From: Campylobacteraceae bacterium
Lineage (GTDB): Bacteria; Campylobacterota; Campylobacteria; Campylobacterales; Sulfurovaceae
NCBI GenBank assembly: GCA_027026055.1
Contig: JALVPA010000207.1
Coordinates: 1 to 8,459, forward strand
Direction of reading: 5' to 3'
DNA: 8,459 nucleotides
Position numbers and translations under genes: made by a program. Below are positions 5,960 to 8,459 of this stretch, piece by piece; the first letter of the stretch is position 1, and each line of letters begins with the position of its first letter. The notes beneath the pieces are model-generated. The model did not search any database, was not told the DNA's origin, and saw only the letters and a program-made list of their open reading frames with translations.

Positions 5960-6064
5960 ACTCTTCCTTACGCCGGTATTGCCCGGGTCAAGTTCGACGG
6001 GTAGGCTTTTGCGGCCTTCTCAGCCGTCGTACCTCATCGGTACGAAGACGGCACCCCGAGAGTC
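5960..6064 (-). ncRNA. TPP riboswitch (thi box) of the thi operon
   Basis: The leader contains the conserved TPP aptamer. Read on the minus strand it has CTCGGGGTGCC (6060-6050), a P3 hairpin CGTACC/GGTACG, the CTGAGA pyrimidine-sensor motif (6023-6018), and then ACCCGTCGAAC, TGACCCGGGCAATACC and GGCGTAAGGAAG. P1 forms from GACTCTC and GAAGAGT at the two ends. All core positions I can recall are present, with a minor change (GTAAGGA for the usual GTAGGGA). Binding of TPP should switch off thiC and probably the downstream genes. The 3' end lies about 120 nt upstream of the thiC start, leaving room for an expression platform. Confidence 0.97.
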
Positions 6065-6074
6065 TTGTAGTCTC

Positions 6075-6107
6075 ACTATAGGATAAATAAGATAAAAACA
6101 GTCTTAA
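6075..6107 (-). promoter_or_regulatory. Probable thi operon promoter
   Basis: On the minus strand TATAGT (6080-6075) is a good -10 box lying about ten bases upstream of the riboswitch P1 stem. Upstream it is preceded by an AT-rich, T-run-rich stretch with TTAAGA (6107-6102). No strong -35 box is seen at 17 bp. This is the only evident promoter able to drive the riboswitch and thiC. Confidence 0.5.
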
Positions 6108-6110
6108 ATA

Positions 6111-6125
6111 AGAGAATTTTTCTCT
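6111..6125. repeat. Short AT-rich inverted repeat between divergent transcription units
   Basis: AGAGAA (6111-6116) and TTCTCT (6120-6125) flank a 3-base loop, followed on the plus strand by TTTT. The stem is too weak and misplaced (no gene ends here) to be called a terminator. It sits between the thi promoter and a possible plus-strand promoter. Confidence 0.3.
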
Positions 6126-6143
6126 TTTTAATCCATACTTCGT

Positions 6144-6149
6144 TATACT
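6144..6149 (+). promoter_or_regulatory. Possible plus-strand -10 box upstream of metE
   Basis: TATACT follows an AT-rich tract and precedes the inverted-repeat region and the GTG ORF at 6182. No clear -35 box. If used, it would give metE a leader of more than 500 nt. Confidence 0.25.
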
Positions 6150-6181
6150 TTTGCCCATCAATCTCGGACGAAAGGATAATA

Positions 6182-6520
6182 GTGCCGCGCGGTTTCGGAA
6201 AACACTACTTCAAACTCTCCGCTATTCTCGCTTATAGCGCTTCCGTGTCGCTACGCGCAAAAAAGAGCCGTATCAAAAGAAGGGAGTGTAACATTCGCAA
6301 GTTTTCCGAAACATCCGAGAAGGAAATCTGCGACCCACCCGAACTCTCGCTACCGCACACGCCTATCGTCACGACGACACCGTGTCATTGCAACTGCTTT
6401 TTTAAACGCAAAGCGAGACTCGTACTACTGCTGAATCATTTTATCCCGCGCTGTCCCTATTACAATACCTATTTTGCCTTTAGACGCACCGGTGTGCATC
6501 CTCCTCTTTTTTCTTTCTAA
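6182..6520 (+). CDS. Doubtful small ORF (112 residues) upstream of metE
   Basis: An open frame starts at GTG, preceded by AAAGGA about five bases upstream, and ends 168 bp before metE. The translation begins MPRGFGKHYFKLSAILAYSA, is basic, has a cysteine cluster around PCHCNCFFKRKAR and a short hydrophobic run (LVLLLNHF). I recognise no domain, no signal peptide and no repeated motif. It overlaps several inverted repeats, and the later codons do not look like those of the neighbouring genes. The region may instead be an untranslated structured leader or plain spacer. The ribosome binding site is the only positive evidence. Confidence 0.15.
   Translation: MPRGFGKHYFKLSAILAYSASVSLRAKKSRIKRRECNIRKFSETSEKEICDPPELSLPHTPIVTTTPCHCNCFFKRKARLVLLLNHFIPRCPYYNTYFAFRRTGVHPPLFSF
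6192..6312. repeat. Perfect 12-bp inverted repeat enclosing about 100 bp
   Basis: GTTTCGGAAAAC (6192-6203) is the exact reverse complement of GTTTTCCGAAAC (6301-6312). Between the arms are further pairings: ACTCTCC (6214-6220) with GGAGTGT (6283-6289, one mismatch), and TAGCG (6235-6239) with CGCTA (6249-6253). This is the layout of an RNA closed by a long outer stem, or of a small palindromic element. No transposase or target-site duplication was seen. Confidence 0.6.
6343..6420. repeat. Second inverted repeat with internal hairpin upstream of metE
   Basis: ACTCTCGCT (6343-6351) pairs with AGCGAGACT (6412-6420) with one mismatch. Inside lies GACAC (6376-6380) with GTGTC (6382-6386), a tight palindrome. 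Together with the 12-bp inverted repeat it suggests two adjacent structured domains. The evidence is pairing by eye only. Confidence 0.35.
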
Positions 6521-6570
6521 AAACAAGCATACCAAAACCGTTATCGCACTATCGTGCAACATAAAACCTG

Positions 6571-6576
6571 TATATT
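6571..6576 (+). promoter_or_regulatory. Possible metE -10 box
   Basis: TATATT, directly preceded by TG, is the best -10-like hexamer in the 170 bp before metE; no convincing -35 box accompanies it. Just downstream, GGTGC (6577-6581) and GCACC (6590-6594) form a small inverted repeat that could be an operator or a hairpin at the transcript's 5' end. A TTGACA at 6604-6609 lacks a partner -10 at normal spacing. Confidence 0.3.
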
Positions 6577-6634
6577 GGTGCACGGTTACGCACCCTACGC
6601 CGTTTGACACTATGCCTGTTTTCGTTCGGTTGCG

Positions 6635-6652
6635 TTGCATGCCTTGCATGCC
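6635..6652. repeat. Perfect 9-bp tandem repeat just upstream of metE
   Basis: TTGCATGCC occurs twice head to tail (6635-6643, 6644-6652), each copy containing the palindrome GCATGC. It ends 36 bp before the metE start codon. It could be a pair of regulator half-sites or a chance duplication. It does not resemble the MetR consensus (TGAA-N5-TTCA). Confidence 0.6.
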
Positions 6653-6688
6653 CACTATGCGAAAAAAGATAAGAAAAAGGATACATCC

Positions 6689-8459
6689 ATGTTTCCATAT
6701 CGTACCTATGTCACAGGATTTCCTCGTATCGGAGAAAAACGCGAACTCAAATTCGCCCTAGAAGCCTACTGGGCGGGTAAAACTGACTTCAGTAAAGTCG
6801 AAAAGAGCGCTTCCGCACTCAAAGCACGCCATTGGCAGTACCAGAAAGATGCCGGTATCGACCTTATTTCGTGCAATGACTTTTCTTTGTACGATACTGT
6901 ACTCGATACCGCCGTTATGCTCGGTGCCATCCCCGAACGTTTCAAAGGACTCGAAGGAGAAGCGCTCTATTTCGCGATGGCACGCGGCACGAAAGATGCC
7001 GTGGCGATGGAGATGACCAAATGGTTCAATACCAACTATCACTATATCGTCCCGGAACTGCATCCGAACGACACCTATCGACTTGACGCCTCGAAAGTAG
7101 TCGCCGAATATCAAGAAGCCAAAGCCGCCGGTATCACCCCTAAAGTCAACCTCATCGGACCGCTAAGCTTTTTAGGACTCTCCAAGCGCACCGACGGCGG
7201 CGATCCCTACTTGCTTTTCGATAAAATTTTGCCTCTCTATCTCGATTTGCTCGATACCCTTTCCGAACTCGACGAACGTATCGTCGTGCAATTCGACGAA
7301 CCCATTTTGGTCAAAGACCCCGACGCAAAGCTTTTGAGCCTTGTCAAACCCTGTTACGACGTATTGGGACGCTACGCAAAAAATATCGATATCGTCGTCG
7401 CAACCTATTTCGAACACGCGCTCGAAGCGACCAAAGTATTGGTGCATACGCCTATCAAAGCCATTGCTCTCGACTTTTTATACGGAAGTGAAAATTTCGA
7501 AGCGCTCCGCCATATCGCTCAAAGCGATAAAACGCTCGTTGCGGGCGTAGTCGACGGAAGAAACATATGGAAATGCGATATCGACAAAACCGTCTCTTTA
7601 CTGGAACGCATCGCCGAAACGGTCTCCAAAGAGCGTATCGTCGTCTCGACAAGTTGCTCTTTGTTGCATACGCCCTACAGCCTCGCCTACGAAGAGACAA
7701 TCGATACGTCGATTAAAACTTGGCTCAGTTTCGCTCTTGAGAAACTACACGAAGTGCGCGTTGTCGCCAAATCTTTTTTCGGCGAAACATTGGAGACTCA
7801 AGACGAAGCGATACTCAAAAAGAGCCGCCGTGCCGTAGCGAGTCGCCGCGATTCGACACGTATCCGCAACCCCGAAGTACGCAAACGCCTGGCGTCGTTG
7901 ACGCAAACGGAACGCGAAGGCGCCTTTGAAGAACGTATCGTATTGCAACACGAAGCGTTGGGCTACAAACCTTTGGCGACCACCACCATCGGCTCTTTTC
8001 CGCAAACTCCCGAACTTCGAAAGGTGCGACGCGACTATAAAGCGGGGGTTGTGAGCAAAGAGACCTACGAAGCGCATATTCGCGCCTATATCGAGGAGTG
8101 TATCGCCTGCCAAGAACGTTGCGGACTCGAAGTGCTCGTACACGGCGAACCGGAACGCACCGACATGGTGGAGTATTTCGCCGAGCAACTCGAAGGGTTT
8201 GTCATCAGCCGAAACGGATGGGTACAAAGCTACGGCAGCCGCTGCGTCAAACCGCCCATTCTTTACGGCGACGTCTACAGACCCGCACCCATGACGGTGA
8301 AATGGACGACATTCGCCCAAAGCAAAACCGACAAAATCGTCAAAGGAATGCTAACGGGACCCGTGACGATACTCAATTGGTCGTTTGTGCGCAACGATAT
8401 CCCGCGTAGCGAAACAAGCCGACAAATCGCACTGGCGATTCGCGACGAAGTGGCAGACC
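6689..8459 (+). CDS. metE: Cobalamin-independent methionine synthase MetE (partial, C-terminus off the right edge)
   Basis: MetE transfers a methyl group from 5-methyltetrahydropteroyl-triglutamate to homocysteine to make methionine, without vitamin B12. The 590 codons visible run without interruption to the window edge; the family is about 750-760 residues. The N-terminal barrel begins GFPRIGEKRELK (10-21), with ALKARHW, NDFSLYD (63-69), KWFNTNYHYIVPE and VVQFDEPIL near residue 200. The catalytic C-terminal barrel starts TTTIGSFPQT. Residues matching the E. coli substrate sites (offset +3) are present: Ile434-Ser436 and Glu487 for homocysteine, and Arg518-Cys519 and Trp564 for folate. The zinc ligands (Cys/His/Glu) and the catalytic His lie beyond the edge. 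The start has AAGGA seven bases upstream. It is divergent from the thi operon. No cobalamin or SAM riboswitch was recognised in its leader. Confidence 0.97.
   Translation, partial: MFPYRTYVTGFPRIGEKRELKFALEAYWAGKTDFSKVEKSASALKARHWQYQKDAGIDLISCNDFSLYDTVLDTAVMLGAIPERFKGLEGEALYFAMARGTKDAVAMEMTKWFNTNYHYIVPELHPNDTYRLDASKVVAEYQEAKAAGITPKVNLIGPLSFLGLSKRTDGGDPYLLFDKILPLYLDLLDTLSELDERIVVQFDEPILVKDPDAKLLSLVKPCYDVLGRYAKNIDIVVATYFEHALEATKVLVHTPIKAIALDFLYGSENFEALRHIAQSDKTLVAGVVDGRNIWKCDIDKTVSLLERIAETVSKERIVVSTSCSLLHTPYSLAYEETIDTSIKTWLSFALEKLHEVRVVAKSFFGETLETQDEAILKKSRRAVASRRDSTRIRNPEVRKRLASLTQTEREGAFEERIVLQHEALGYKPLATTTIGSFPQTPELRKVRRDYKAGVVSKETYEAHIRAYIEECIACQERCGLEVLVHGEPERTDMVEYFAEQLEGFVISRNGWVQSYGSRCVKPPILYGDVYRPAPMTVKWTTFAQSKTDKIVKGMLTGPVTILNWSFVRNDIPRSETSRQIALAIRDEVAD

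Noticed and set aside
6111..6130. Intrinsic terminator (AGAGAA/TTCTCT plus T-run)
   Set aside because: The stem is weak and AT-rich and no gene ends upstream on that strand.
6180..6688. Cobalamin or SAM riboswitch before metE
   Set aside because: I looked for the B12-box (GCCACTG-like) and SAM aptamer signatures on both strands and found none.
7745..8320. Minus-strand open frame (191 codons) opposite metE
   Set aside because: MetE motifs are unbroken on the other strand; this frame is a by-product of the codon pattern.

Overview
The window holds most of a thiamin (vitamin B1) biosynthesis gene cluster on the minus strand and, pointing away from it on the plus strand, the first three quarters of a cobalamin-independent methionine synthase gene. 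No plasmid, phage, transposon, CRISPR or RNA-gene signature was seen. The organism looks like a bacterium of moderate GC with AAGGA-type ribosome binding sites. MetE wording such as 'NDFSLYD' and 'KWFNTNYHY' resembles Campylobacterota MetE as I remember it, but this placement is tentative. The gene order thiC-thiO-thiS-thiG-thiE is also known from alpha- and betaproteobacteria. ThiO (an oxygen-dependent glycine oxidase) instead of ThiH fits an aerobic or microaerophilic life.

Layout, read in the direction of thi transcription (right to left): a promoter near 6080 and a TPP riboswitch (about 6064-5960) lead, after a leader of roughly 120 nt, into thiC (5839-3944, HMP-P synthase). Then come a spacer with two perfect hairpins, thiO (3832-2726), thiS (2712-2512), a repeat-rich spacer, thiG (2297-1497), a second related repeat-rich spacer, thiE (1307-675), and thiD (685 to beyond the left edge), whose start overlaps the end of thiE by 11 bp. 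ThiC makes the pyrimidine HMP-P. ThiO, ThiS and ThiG make the thiazole. ThiD phosphorylates HMP-P, and ThiE joins the two halves to thiamin phosphate. ThiF, which adenylates ThiS, and the sulfur donor and kinase steps are not in the window.

The most unusual non-coding feature is a family of 7-bp tandem repeats (pyrimidine-rich on the plus strand). They form three arrays, each starting exactly at the stop codon of thiS, thiG or thiC. The thiS-thiG and thiG-thiE arrays are diverged copies of one element and so flank thiG as direct repeats. The array at thiC lies inside the gene and encodes its last residues.

The 5840-6688 intergenic region holds the riboswitch and its expression platform, the thi promoter, a stretch with nested inverted repeats (including a perfect 12-bp pair) overlapping a doubtful small GTG-start ORF, and the metE upstream region with a perfect 9-bp tandem repeat. 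metE (6689 to beyond the right edge) is intact as far as it goes, with all visible substrate-binding residues; the zinc site lies past the window. I found no clearly new biological system. The repeat arrays, a Cys-bearing insertion in ThiO and the structured region upstream of metE are the items most worth checking.
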